From Parapristionchus giblindavisi (taxonomy: Eukaryota > Nematoda > Chromadorea > Rhabditida > Diplogasteridae), in contig CALSFV010000054.1 of the NCBI GenBank assembly GCA_943737045.1, forward strand, positions 496,001 to 560,000: a stretch of DNA of 64,000 nucleotides. Reading direction: 5' to 3'. The notes below the pieces were generated by a model. It saw only the letters and a program-made list of their open reading frames with translations, was not told where the DNA came from and did no database searches. Shown one piece after another: positions 26,599-38,887 of the stretch (positions are counted from its first letter, which is position 1; each line of letters starts with the position of its first letter). Made by a program: the position numbers and the translations under genes.

Positions 26599-29234
26599 TT
26601 AGTTTTGAATTCCTGCATTAAAAGGGTGAGAAAAAGGAATCTCGTTGGAGTTGAATTTATTTACAAACCATAAAATGTCGCAATCTTCCCACCTAGAATT
26701 AGATTTCCCAAATCCAATTAGGAGTGACCGAACGCGTTTAGAGCAGATTATAAGTATGGTTGGAGAGGTATAAACGGCTAGAGCGTTAACATAATAATAC
26801 TGCAAAAAAAGAATCAATATTATTTGGAAGATTGGATCCTATTTCAACTAGAAACTGAAAAAAAATGTTACGAACAATATGACATACCAATGGATAGATG
26901 ACGTTGATGAAAGCATCATTCTGGAATACTATTCCCAGAAACCATAGAAACTAAATGTTTAATATTATTCAGTTTGGTCGAACTTGACATAAATTGATAC
27001 TTATTACTTGCGCTTCAAGTGCCACTAATTTGAAACAATCTACATCTTTAATCTGTGCACAACTATTTTCAGTTTCAATTTTGTTTGGGGAATGAATTTA
27101 GTGGTGCTACACTCGCATTACGCAAATATGTAAAATGTATCATGTTGTAACATTATTATTATTGTTGTTATTTATTAACCTGATGAAGAGCCTTGAGCAG
27201 ATAACTCATGGTACATGTCGAAACTATGATAAACATGTTCCGTTGTTGTTTATAAATTTTCGTACGAAAATTACCCTGAAAATATTTTGCTATGAGAGGA
27301 TTCTTAAGCATAAATTACATGATTCAACAATTGTTATTATTGTGATTTATTTTTTTCCGAATTCCGATACGGGCATCGATTTTCTGGCGCCATCGCTAGA
27401 AACAAGAAACGAATATATTGCCCGTATAAAATGTACTTGCATAATTGCATTGCTACTGCTGCTAAACAGAGGAAGAACTATCGATTAACTCCCCACTCTT
27501 TCATCCTTTCCTTCCTCGCTCTCTCTGATCTACCTACTCTCTCACCGGTGCTCTCTCTCTAAACATAACATTGTAACATAAACATAACATAAACATTGTG
27601 GCAGTGACTGGCTACTCTCGTACCAAATAAACAAGTGTATTTTATACGGTCAATAACATAACTGCTTTCAATACAGGCATACTAGTTACTTTCCTAGCAG
27701 GCATGACTTCTTGCACGACCCAAAACCGGATTACCTTTGTTCCCTGAGTGAAAATTGATGTGATCCACAGTAATTCTACTTCGACTGTATTTTGTTCACC
27801 AACAACCGTTTCCAATGTTTTCCAATACTTTCTCGTCTCACAATCATTAGCACATTTTATTCGTTCTTTTCTGCACCGTGTTTTCTCGAAAACGCATAAA
27901 TATTATTATTATTATAAGTTTGACGTATCCTTTCCCTATTTTATCTGACGACTCGCGCACGCAATAAGGAAAGACAACAAGTAACACGACACACTTCAAT
28001 ACCTGAGTTAGGGAGATTATCCTTCGAAATTCACGGGCTGTCAATACGGTAAATGATATACTCAATATGATATAAACTGAATAAACACAGAATACACATA
28101 GCTTCATAGTCTGAAAGAAAGATAGTCTTGTATCCGAATTCATTTTAATGAAACACTATGACTTTTTTTCGTGATATAAAGATAAAAAGGTAATGTACAC
28201 GAAGTCCTACGGTAGATCACTGCTAGGATTATTGATATAAATATTATTGAACAAAAAGTAAGAACATACCGCCATCTCCTGAGGATAAAATTGTAATATA
28301 TACAATTGGCCTTCATACTCGACCACTTCGAAATGAAGAAATAAAAATGGAATACTGGCTAAGGTTGGAATTATAAATTGTATGGCTAGAATGATACGAC
28401 TTGTTTTCCGCGACCATAACTGAAAATATATATATATATATATAAATTGTTTTGGAATATTCTTTAAAGTATGCATAACATGTGGAAAACAAAATAAGAT
28501 ATGGATTTAAATTTTTACATTTTCAACTAATTCAGCATTTCGAAAGACACAAAATCGATGAATAGTGATGACTGATTGACCGATAGTTGACCCTTCCGCA
28601 GCAGTGTTGCTAATCATCTAAATATGAAATAAATGAATTTTTATGAAGTGTTATGATTTTATTGTCACATTTTTATTTCATGTCAATTGGAAAAATTTTT
28701 TTTCCTGAAGCATTTAGTTGCTTGGTCCTTTCAGATAATGTGCACAAGTACATTTTATACGGACAATATTACCCAGATTATTTTATATATCCATCCATAT
28801 TCAACGTTGAATCTAATATAAGTTAACGTCAGAGAAGTTACAATGCTTAGAATACCGCATATACCTAAAAATAATAGGTAGAAAGTTGTCTCTGGTATAT
28901 CTAACCACGAAACTTGACAATCATTTTACTGACAAATGTGACGTCTCAAGCGTGATTTGTCTCAAGAATGATTTGTAAAACCAATTTTTTCCCTACGCTA
29001 GTGACGCCACCAGCGTCTTGAAACGGTTTGTCAATCTTCTTTCATGTCTTTTCAAACACGAACCTGTACTGGCTAAAAAAGTGTAGAATGGCGCCTGAAG
29101 ACAGATCAATCAATAAATATAATAATTACCAAAATAACCTTAAAATGCGCTTCCTTCGTCAATGTTATTCGTATGATTACGTATAAATAGATGGAAGAAA
29201 GTATTGCATCCGGTATAATAAACGCAAGATTCAT
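26599..29234 (-). CDS. nematode 7TM chemoreceptor (serpentine receptor), gene B
   Basis: Nine exons join in frame to about 311 residues: 29139-29234, 29064-29094, 28773-28864, 28519-28617, 28270-28419, 28003-28110, 27180-27275, 26888-26950 and 26599-26799. TM1 is DAILSSIYLYVIIRI; TM3 is followed by VITIHRFCVF; TM4 is ILAIQFIIPTLASIPFLFL; TM5 is VFCVYSVYIILSISFTVL; TM6 is NMFIIVSTCTMSYLLKAL; TM7 runs into NALAVYTSPTILIICS. The C-tail is about 45 residues, longer than in gene A. A 199-bp intron replaces about 14 residues seen in gene A before TM2. The fifth-to-sixth TM intron holds LINE debris. Subfamily is uncertain (srv/srg/sru-like). It would act as a sensory-neuron receptor by family analogy. 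Confidence 0.8.
27740..27917 (+). mobile_element. 5'-truncated LINE 3' tail
   Basis: The segment ending CACCGTGTTTTCTCGAAAAC and a (TAT)n tail closely matches the 3' UTR and (TTA)n tail of the full-length LINE at 9714-9790, in the opposite orientation. The left limit is approximate. It lies in an intron of chemoreceptor gene B. Confidence 0.6.
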
Positions 29235-31080
29235 ATCCTCAAAGATACTATTGTTCTTTACCAGTTTACAATATTAAATTATAAGCGAAATATATCTTAG
29301 TAAAACATGCAAATGTACTCATAAAATTAGATATTAATGAATCAAAAGTAGTTATTAGTAGAGGCGAGATTCACTGTTTCGGCCATTAGGTTCTAGACAG
29401 TGAACCTCTACCCAATGGGGTTGGCCATCTTCAGTAGAACCCCCATTGAGTTAGATTACAAAAGGGTTTATTATGATAGTTAAATAGATGATATAATATG
29501 AACATGATTATTTTAATTTAAATGAAAATGAGACACGGAAAGGTGCGAAAGACCAATGGTGAACAATGTTATAGGCGAAAGTACTAAACATTCTCGAAAA
29601 CATTTTTATTCTGAAATATTTCGAGCAGAAAACGAGAAAGATTCAAAGATTACATTATGTGTCCGAAAAAATCATGATCTATTGTAATGGTATTGAACTC
29701 AATGAACTATTATTCCATTCAGAGATATGGATATACGCAACAGAATCACGACTCAAAGAACATCTAACATATGTCGTAAGAATCGGGACATAAAGTTGAC
29801 ATTTTAAATGTTCAATTTTTTGTGCCTTTGGTACGCGGAACCAATCCATTGAATAAGGAAATAGATAAATGGACCGAGTAAGGAATCGAGTCCAATCGTG
29901 ATTAATTTTCTTGCTTTTCTTTTTCTCTTATGTTATCTATAGCTGTGATATTCATTGTCTCCAAAAGGTATTAATAGTGTCGAAAAGGACAAGATGATGG
30001 AAAACGAGGACCAGGGTTGAAGACCGAGGGATGACTTAGCCGTGTCAGTTGGCCACGTAGCTTCTGATTGTGAGGATTCGGTAGAAAAGCCTTTCGCTCT
30101 GCCTTCGGGTTAGCATCTGGGGGTTATTGCGGAGTGAAGTCTACCACGGTTGGAGCGCTGATATATTCATACTCTCCTATCCCCTCTAGCTATTCCGCTG
30201 AACAAGATCCTACTCCCTGGCTCTTCCATCTCTTATCTCTTCCCCGCCAAATAAGCTACGGCGACTTTGAATCGCCTCTCAAATAACTAAAGAAACATTT
30301 CAGGTCTTTTGGGAGTTCTAGCATGCAGAAAATGTTAAAGGTTATCTACTGTGAAAATGTGGTCTGCATCGATCCGGACATAGCTGTGGTGTATTTAAAA
30401 TAGTGACTCACAGCAATGCTGCTGCAAAAATATATTTTCAGAAAAATTTCAGTTATGCTTCAGGGTATTGACTATTCAAATATTACTGACAAAGCCTGAC
30501 GGCTCGTGGGAAGTGATTGTTTCTTTCACTGCTACGCCGGAAAAATTATCATTTGACATCGTTCAGTATTTTACGGATACGCATGCAGAATCTCTTGTCG
30601 TGTATCTTTTCAGTCTAAATTTTCACCCTTCAAATATGTTTTCCTTAAATAGGAATTTTCCATGAATAAGTGGGAAATTTAACAGGCATAAAGAACGAAA
30701 GGTTATTAGTACAGAAATAACCATACTCACAGAAATTTCCAAGCTGAAGCTGAAACGTGACATACTGGTGAGGTGGAAGTCTAAGTGAATTGTCCGAGAG
30801 AAATCTTGCCATTCTACGAATTCCCTTTTCGGTTTGTCGAAACAACATAATCTCCAACACGACTCACTCGTAAATCTCTGTGACGAAATTAACGGTTATT
30901 TATAGATTGAGTTCACTGCGTTCATTTGATATAGCACAGTGTACAGTGAGAGAAATCCAATCTTGAATCCAATATCTCCGCTACCTCATTATATGAACTT
31001 ACGAGGAAATAAAGGATTGTCGAATAGATTGACATGAAACAGTATAGCGAGAGAAAAAAATTATAGATTTTCAAAGAATT
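29235..31080. other. intergenic region, no supported gene
   Basis: The region upstream of chemoreceptor gene B contains only short ORFs. A minus-strand ORF with ATG at 30860 (MLEIMLFRQTEKGIRRMARF...) has a plausible donor at about 30724, but no second exon could be joined. A plus ORF at 30468-30665 also lacks support. Confidence 0.4.
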
Positions 31081-31184
31081 TTAAGGGCACATCCCGAGCT
31101 AATTTGTAACTCTCCGCTCTGGCAATCTCTCGATTTCTTTGTGTGCGAGACCGGAGATTTAAATTAGCTCGGGGTGTTCCTTTA
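31081..31184. mobile_element. TTAA MITE, family J
   Basis: The 104-bp hairpin element runs from TTAAGGGCACATCCCGAGC to CTCGGGGTGTTCCTTTAA. Relatives are at 43429-43510 and 51944-52041. Confidence 0.75.
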
Positions 31185-31592
31185 AACAGTAGGAGATGAT
31201 AAAATTTGTTCAGAGAAAGACATGTAGATGAGAGAAAATTCAGTGATTCAATTTAGGCTGTGAACGTAATATACTTATAGTCAGTAATTCTTGTCATTGT
31301 GGCTATTGGTTTATCCATAAAAAAATTCATGATTATATTCATCAGAAATAGGGCGAGTAGATCAATTCGGCGATGATGTTAATTAACGAACACAAAAACG
31401 CCATCGAGTAATTACTTAATAATAAATTACTAATGTTAATAAAATTACACTCAAATAAAAGATGTAATAACAGTGAATTGTATCATTCTTTTTCCGCTCA
31501 CTTTCAGTTCATTCTTTCGTAGCTTTTTAATTCTGAGCGGTTCTCTCCTTCTCTTCATCTCTCATCTTTACTCGCTTACTCGTGAGTTTGTT

Positions 31593-31646
31593 CTTTGATC
31601 TTTGATCTTTGATCTTTTCTTCCATCGCAGAAGTGTTGTTATCGCA
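31593..31646 (+). promoter_or_regulatory. (GATCTTT)n tract and probable SL acceptor
   Basis: Three TTTGATC units are followed by TTCTTCCATCGCAG and, 16 bases later, the start codon of the orphan gene. The layout is the same as at 1924-1961. Confidence 0.45.
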
Positions 31647-33009
31647 ATGTCATTCTGGAACTACCATGCTCACTTGTCCATCTGGAACAATCCAAACCAT
31701 GTTGGAGGTACTACAATTCTAGCTCACAATATAATTAATTTTAATTTATCTTACATTAAATAAACAAGTGATAAATAAATAGCATGAATTATAATAAGTA
31801 GAGTTGAGGGGGGATCCGTAGTTTGATCTCTGATCACTTGAGGTAATCATCATCATTACCATAACAATGGTAACAGTGTTCATTCTGGACAGCATCAACA
31901 GCAACAGCCCGTGCAGCAAGTTCCCCAACCTCCAGTACAAAGAGTACACCGCCGTCGTGTATGGAGAAGTAGACTAAGGTTCGGTTCACAAATATGCATA
32001 CAATCTATGTATAACCTAATGACATCCCTAGTGAATAACGAATATGTACTTATCTTTTTCCAACATACATAGAATATATTATAAACAATATAAAAAAACA
32101 ACAGTTGTATTCTAGATCACCCAGTGCTGAGGCCGATAAACGAGATGCTGCCGGCGATGCACTTCGCCTGGCTATAGCCGGTAGTTTAACGTTTAATTCT
32201 AGTTTGATCTTTGATCTTTGATCTTTACAGACGAACTCGACGATCGCTTCTCTCGTCTTCGTTCAAATCAACATCACGCTCCGTTCATACAACGCACTGG
32301 ACCAATCCACTTTGAAGTATTTAATTTGATTTTTGTAGTTTGTAGTTTCATCATTCTCTTCAGCCAATTGATTCTATTACGGAAAAGCGTGAAGCGGCAG
32401 AGAAGGAGCTAGTCGATCGATATGTTCACGTATTGGGTACTGCTGTAAATCAGAACTCTGATGGTGAGAACATGGGCGGAGGTTGAGGAAATGTAAAGTG
32501 GAAATTAAAAATGAACCGATTCCAGGTCACGAACTCGAGGCTGGTGAGCAGGAGATTCTTCATGATCTTCGAGCATGGCTCGATCGTCTCAACAAGGAAA
32601 AGCTCGATGTAAATGACAATAATTTGAATGAAAAGGGGTGGAGCCTAATCCGATTTCCCCTTCAGAACGCTGATCTACGTGCCTATCTACTGTCGAGAAG
32701 AGAAATGTTGGTCTCTGCTCATTCTAATCTGTCGAATGCACTTCAAGAAGTGAATACTGCTATTAGACAAGTTGAAGGTATGGTGTGCCTTCATTTTTAT
32801 CGTTGAAATTTTCAATTTTGCAACGAAATTTTAATACTGAAAAATATTGTAATCTTGAAAGGTCTGAAAATTTAAAATACCCAGTAACATTAAGTAATAT
32901 GAAATCATTCCCAGTGTCCGCAACTCTCGCTCCAATTCCCGATCCTCCGCGCCGTCCCTCATCTGTTCTAGCGTACACGTCGTCGTCCGGAAGCCGTATG
33001 AACGGATAA
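31647..33009 (+). CDS. orphan protein with His/Gln-rich N-terminus and helical C-terminus
   Basis: Eight exons join in frame to about 245 residues: 31647-31707, 31843-31978, 32116-32180, 32231-32316, 32364-32463, 32526-32608, 32666-32777 and 32915-33009 (TAA). The N-terminus has Trp/Asn and His runs (NHHHYHNN), a Gln/Pro/Val stretch (QHQQQQPVQQVPQPPVQ) and an Arg-rich patch. From about residue 115 the protein is charged and heptad-like (EKREAAEKELVDRY, LHDLRAWLDRLNKEK, LSNALQEVNTAIRQVE), which suggests a coiled coil. It ends in a Ser/Pro-rich tail. No signal peptide or TM segment is seen. I do not recognise the family. Exons 1 and 4 are each preceded by GATCTTT repeats. Confidence 0.72.
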
Positions 33010-33326
33010 ATCGACGATTCTCCATTGCTATGACTCTTTCTTCTTTGGCTCTGCTGAGCTCATCGTTTAGAGTAAAGAGTATTTCAGAGTACATTTGTCT
33101 TTACATCACTCCAAAAAACGCATCATCACAACATATCCACACGAAAGACTTGAATCATGAAATTGAAAAAAAACTATTATTTATCTATCGCAAAAGAATT
33201 ATAGGATGCATGGGTCAATTCTACACTTGTCAATGCTATTGAATCTCGATCAAGGGTTTTATTCTTATTGTTAGAGAGAAAGTGTGAGAGATACTGTGGG
33301 TGAGGTAGAACAGTCCAGTCTGTCAT
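33010..33326. other. intergenic spacer
   Basis: No gene or repeat is recognised. It probably includes the 3' UTR of the orphan gene. Confidence 0.35.
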
Positions 33327-33509
33327 CTATCCCTTGGAAAGTGTGGCAGTTTGTGGTCTTGCGTTATCATGTTGAAAATACATTTCAGCTTGTTTTCCAT
33401 TCGAGTTGATAACACATACTTGTTTGGTCATAGTTGGCAAATCTTTTTTTCTGACTTCGATCCCTGATTGGTGAATAATCTTATTAAAGAAGCCAATGCT
33501 GTACACCAT
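33327..33509 (-). pseudogene. mariner-type transposase fragment
   Basis: The minus-strand frame contains MYFQHDNARPQTATL, the HDNARPH block around the second catalytic Asp of mariner transposases. The preceding residues are poorly conserved. No inverted repeats were found, so this is a relic. Confidence 0.6.
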
Positions 33510-33679
33510 CTAAAGTAGTTCGAAAATAAAATATTTGTGGACTTTGACCAATATCGATCTTGAAAAGATAGATATCGTATTCTCTCATTTTTGCCTTTTA
33601 GTAGATAATCATGTCATTTCCTAGTCGCTATCAACTATGCTGTCATATATTAAGTACGGATGTCAACTGTTTACTTTAG

Positions 33680-34067
33680 TTGTTCTTCACGATTTCGAAA
33701 TCGGTGAGGCGATGTGCTATAAATACGATGTGTGGAAACAACCCCCTCATTCTCCCCAGTTCTCCTCTCACTTCTTTTTGATAAGAGAGCATCAAAAGTA
33801 AGATAGTTGGAGTGATAAGCGTCATCGATTTTGAAGAAAAACGTTTGAAAAATGTCGCTTCTTCACCATTATAAACGTATTATCTATTCTCGATCTGATA
33901 TAAGCACGAGGTGTGGCAACAATCGCCTTCATTCTTTCTAATACTCTTCTCACTTCTCTTTTATCAGATAAGAGTTGTATGAGAGAGCGACGAAAGTAGA
34001 AGAGAATTGGGTGATAAGCAGAATCGATTAGAGCAAGTGTAAAAAGTAAGAGATGTCTCACAAACAC
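33680..34067 (-). pseudogene. two relic copies of a 7TM-receptor last exon
   Basis: The frame at 33822-34067 contains LIDSAYHPILFYFRRSLIQLL followed by a basic tail, resembling TM7 and the cytoplasmic tail of a nematode serpentine receptor. A diverged copy with frame disruptions is at about 33680-33820. No other exons are seen. The assignment is tentative. Confidence 0.35.
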
Positions 34068-34135
34068 AAATATCTTTCTTCTTCCGCGTTTTTAACTTCC
34101 TTTTCATATGGCAAACCGCTCTTTTCAGGTACACA

Positions 34136-37100
34136 ATGGATCCGTATGAGAAAATAAAGCAATTAGAGGCGATTTATCCTTCAAAGGTAGATCACAACTA
34201 TATTTTAGGAATTGTATCGTCATTTTGCAGATATCAACTGATAATCAGCAGTTGAACTACGGAGAGAGGAGCGTTTCCTATCAGGATATTCCGAGGGTAT
34301 GCTTGTTTGATTGTACACTATTTGATGTATGAAAGTGATCGGGAAACCACTCTAGTACTTATATTCTCGGACTCACGACTGCAATCGCTTTGATATTCTC
34401 TTGTTGGAATACATCTCATTGTAAGGCTCTAGGTCGAGGATGATGACAGATGAGAACTATTTGAATAAATCGTCTGTTCATTAGCGCTTGTATCTCAAAT
34501 GCAGAAAGTTCTCTTCCAATCGGTTCCCATTTTCTCCTATTACTAATATTTATGCTCTGTGACTCATCACTGAAATTTGTTTGCCTTGCGATTCTCTTGT
34601 CGGATATCACTCTTATGTGTCTTTCTAAAGTTCAGTTTGCAATTTATGGTGCGCATTGTCGGTGTGGTGCATTGTTTTTTTTCAAGCAAATTTGTTTAAA
34701 ATAATGTTATTCCAATCATTAAAAGTATCGAAAAGAATCTAACGATTTCCTTTCACTTTACTTCTTTTATATTGTTAAAATTGACCGATCAACTTCAGGT
34801 TTCTGCATCTCCCGATATGTCAAATCTTGATCCGTTTTCAGACGACGACTACACAAGTCTGAAGGTTAGATAGTTGAGTATTTTTTCAAGTATACATTTA
34901 TTATTACCTGCCAGCAGTGATCACCCTCAGTGCTTCATGAAATAACGGGTGTACCTACATATCTTACCTTACCTTGTACCTTACCTTTTAAATTTTGCTT
35001 ATAGTTAAATTCAGACACCAAGAGCTATAGAGACCATTGATGAAGACGTAGCTCCGTTGCAGCCTGTCGTTGTAAGTTTACATAACAACATTAAAAAAAC
35101 ATTTATTTCGACTATGGTATGAAATTTATTTCAGAATCGTCGAACAATGGCTCCAGGGCTACCTGCCATAACTGCTCCTACAACGACTATTAACATGGAT
35201 GTTACTCCTCAATTTTTGCCTTTTCAGGTTATTACATACTGCTGCTAAATTCTATAATAAATACAATATAAAAATAAATTAAACGGTAGAATAACTTTAG
35301 AGTCATAAGGACAAATGTTATGATATTACTCGTTACTATAATTCCTCATTGCAGGCATTCGGAATGACAGATAAGAGCGCTGAGCCTGCTCCAACAATCG
35401 ATCCTCAAGGTAACATCATAAACTAAAACTAATCGTCGATAAATGAACCTTTACAGAATCGGAACAAGTAGAGGAACACAAAAACTATATGGACTTGTCG
35501 AATGTGAATCAGAGAGGAGTGAGTGAGCTTATAAAACCATAAATTGGCACTAGGTCGGATGAGAACCGCTGAATAATAACCGACTGAATGCTAACCATTT
35601 GCATACTTTGTCCGTTCATTAGCGCTTGTCTCTCATATGCAAATGGTTATCATCCAGTCGGATATTGTTATCACCCGACCTAGTGACCATACATTTTATT
35701 GTAAATCGTTAATGTGGAAAATATTTCAGGAGTTTAGCGGAGCAATATCGGAGAATTACAATTCTGAATCGGTCCTTATACCTGTTCAAGATGAATTTCG
35801 AGGTATATTTTTTATAAGTTACGCAGAAAAATTAAACCGATCCAAACGACTTCCAAAATTATCTATACCATTCTTATACTCCGCAACATATTTAGAGAAC
35901 TTGGAGACAATGGAAGACATTCCTGAATCTTGTGGAGAATCATCTGCCTTTTCAACAACATATCAAGAAAGCAGAGGTGAGACTGAGTTTGCAATTTGTC
36001 CAAAAATAGTACGAAAGTATGATAATACATCATTGTAGAGTCAATAGTAGAAAGTGTTGATGCTATGGACATCGTGGATGTTTCATCGCCGAGAGCTATA
36101 CGACAGATCAAAAGGGTACGATTCACTGAGGATATTTTCTTTACGTTTCTTCTTATCGTTCCCACTATCCATGAATTTTGTTTTAAATTTGGCTGTAAAT
36201 TGTAAGAAACGAGGATATTTATTTAACAAATTAAGGATAGAATATTTGCAGGATGCAAAGAAGAAGGAGGCTAATGAGAATATCGCCAACAATAAGCTTT
36301 CAAAGGTAAAATATTTGACGTTATTTACTATCACAAATTCAGCTATAATGGAAACATTATTGACTAACCATTTTTTTCGTTTTACATTTTTATTGGCAAG
36401 AACTATTATAAAAGAAAAAAAAGACGACAAAAAAATTAACTAATCAAAAGGAGGATTTTCTAAAGATTTGGCACTGCTGCATAACGAACCGATCGTCAAA
36501 TCGTCATGATTAATTTAAATTGATTTATTTTAGACTCGAGGGAAGAATATTGCAAAACCAAAGAAGGCTGGTAGAAAGGAGACAGCAAACGAGAAAAATG
36601 AACGAAAGATATATGAGTTGAAGAGTGAAGCAGAGAAGATGAATAATCCTGACTATAGAGTATGTTTATTTTATTTATTTCATGGAAATTTTCTTCAAAT
36701 TCTCCACTTCCTTTACACAAATAAAGGAAGTGACATAGTCTTGAGAGAACGGCGATTTTGTTTTATTAATCTTCATCCCGTTTTCAGCACATCAGGGACA
36801 AGAATAACGAGTCTGTGAAAAGAAGTCGTGCTAAGAAGGCGAAAGAAAATAAAGAGAAAGAAGAACGAATCCAGAAGGAGTTTCTGGACTTGAAATCAAC
36901 AGTGGAGCTACTACGACGAGAAAATGAATCATTGAAGTGTCAATTGGGTGTAAGAATAATTTGTAGCTGTTTTGTTATTCTTGCTGGAATTCAAAAACTG
37001 GATAATGATATAAAAAACGAAATTGGCCGAGCTTTTTTATCTATGTCCTTTCTATCATTATTATAATTATTTTTCTCATCGTTTCTGTATTTGCTGTCGC

Positions 37101-37218
37101 ACCTGTCACGGGTGTATCAAATAAATAATAAATAAAATGTAACTTAACGATTGATTATGGATAGTAATTTCAGGCAGCGAATAAGAAGTTGCATGGATGT
37201 CGCTGCGGAGCAATGTAA
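34136..37218 (+). CDS. bZIP transcription factor
   Basis: Fourteen exons join in frame to about 355 residues: 34136-34186, 34231-34296, 34799-34864, 35015-35071, 35135-35227, 35355-35409, 35457-35518, 35730-35802, 35896-35976, 36039-36115, 36252-36305, 36534-36659, 36788-36949 and 37174-37218 (TAA). The N-terminal two thirds are acidic and Ser/Thr/Pro-rich, like an activation region. The basic region near residue 280 reads RDKNNESVKRSRAKKAK, fitting N-x7-R, and is followed by Leu/Ile heptads (ERIQKEF, LKSTVEL, LRRENES, LKCQLG). The spacing and NNxxxKRSR sequence are closest to C/EBP or PAR/CES-2-type bZIPs. It would bind DNA as a dimer in the nucleus. The tail ends CRCGAM. A TTTTCAG precedes the start by eight bases, so SL trans-splicing is likely. 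Confidence 0.88.
35546..35685. mobile_element. small inverted-repeat element, family G
   Basis: The ends CACTAGGTCGGATGAG and CGACCTAGTG are inverted, in intron 7 of the bZIP gene. It is related to the element at 23186-23333. The interior has GACTGAATG/ CCAGTCGG inverted segments and no coding potential. Confidence 0.55.
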
Positions 37219-37561
37219 ACTACATTTTTATATATTTTGTCCATACTGTCATTTTGATATCTGAATTATCCCTAGCCTATCAGTGACCTCGCGGCCTTCG
37301 TGTACCTTGAATAACGAGATTTGCATTTACCTTACCTACTGTATCTAGTTGTAAAGATATGTTTATATGTTCTCAATATGTATTTATCTATCCTTGTTAT
37401 TGTAATTATCTTCTCACAATGTTGTCAGTGAGACCTCAAATGCCATATGTTTATAATTTGTATTTGTCCCATTGTTGTTTAAGGAACTTGTTATTTAAAA
37501 AAACACTATTTATGCATTTCGAAAGAAATAGCACTGATACAACAATTATGGAAATGTGCAT

Positions 37562-38829
37562 TCAGCCTGTTGATGTAATCTATTTTGACTTTGCAAAGGC
37601 CTTTGATAGAGTATCACATCCTAAACTCTTAGCCAAGCTCAATACAATAGGCTTATCTCATAAAACTACAAACTGGATTACTAGCTATCTTTCTCAAAGA
37701 ACTTTTAAAGTTAGAGTAAATAATAAACTATCGGAGTCCTACACTGTATCCAGTGGAGTACCTCAGGGCTCTGTGCTTGGACCCTTACTTTTCCTTATTT
37801 TTACATCCGAATTACCTTCGTTAGTCCAAAAAGATGGAGTACTAGCTCGGCTATATGCAGACGACATAAAGATATATAAATCATTCAGTAGTAATGAAAC
37901 GCCCCAACCGCTTCAAGCGGCAGTTGACACTATCGTCCAGTGGTCTGCTGATTGGCAATTACCCCTTGCATCACATAAATGTAATTCACTGCATCTAGGT
38001 AGGGCTAATCCTAAAAGGATCTATACTATAAATAATGTAAATCTAGATCAAAAAGATGCCGTCAAAGACCTTGGCTTCATTATTCAAAAAGGCCTAACAT
38101 TTTCAGAACATTGTAGATCAATTTCGAACAAAGCAAAGTCGGCTTGTCATATAATTATGCGAGCTCTTCGAACTAATAACCCTAAAATTCTCCTTAAAGC
38201 ATATTCAATCTACATCAGGCCCATTCTAGAAAGCGCATCCACGGTGTACAATCCTTATCAGAAAAAAGATATTAAAGTCCTCGAACAGGTACAGAATTAC
38301 TTCACAAGAAGGCTTTTCGCACGTTGTTTCAAATCAACATGGGACAATATGCCGCGGGCAAATGTTCGCAACGAAAAACTAGATCTAGAAACCCTCGAAC
38401 ACCGTAGATCCATCATAGACATTAAAACTTCTATTAAACTACTTAGAGGCAAATTTAGGATTTCAAATAAGAAAAATCACTATTTCAAGACATACATTAC
38501 AAGAAATGGGTTGAACTTCTCCAATTCAGGGTCCCGTTTCCAATACAGGCACAATAACTTCTTTTTGCGAGCGGCTCGTTTGCTTACAAAACCCGAAAAT
38601 AGAATCTCCTTTGATGTTGGAGACTGATCTGCATGTCCTGTTGTCGCCTATTCATACATGTTCTCTTTTCCTCCCCGCAATTCTATCGTCCCTTAAGAAC
38701 ACTGATATCTCCTTCTAGGCTAAATCCATAAGCACTATTTCATTCCATTACTTATTTTCTTCACTTGTTCATTTATTTGTATCACATCATTTGTTCGCTA
38801 AATGTGAATAAATATATATATATATATAA
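37562..38829 (+). pseudogene. 5'-truncated CR1/Jockey-type LINE (RT C-terminal half)
   Basis: The open frame to 38627 begins, by homology to the full-length LINE, at VDVIYFDFAKAFDRVSHPKLL. It continues with SGVPQGSVLGPLLF, LYADDIKIY and the C-terminal region ending in an RISFDVGD tail. Endonuclease, ORF1 and the N-terminal RT are absent, as expected after incomplete reverse transcription. It is about 65-70% similar by eye to ORF2 at 9882-12713, so it is a different subfamily. The 3' UTR ends in an (AT)n tail near 38829. It lies between the bZIP and acyl-CoA synthetase genes; upstream in-frame codons to 37359 are not part of the element. Confidence 0.85.
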
Positions 38830-38887
38830 AACACAGTGGTCATTCCCCATTATGAATCATCAGAACCTAAACAAATATAACTTTCCC

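Noticed and set aside
27135..27488. 117-codon plus-strand ORF in chemoreceptor gene B
   Set aside because: It overlaps the TM6 exon on the other strand and runs through repeat sequence; no domain.
36054..36443. Two opposite ORFs of 115-129 codons
   Set aside because: They cover bZIP exons 10-11 and their introns in wrong frames; AT-rich composition keeps frames open.
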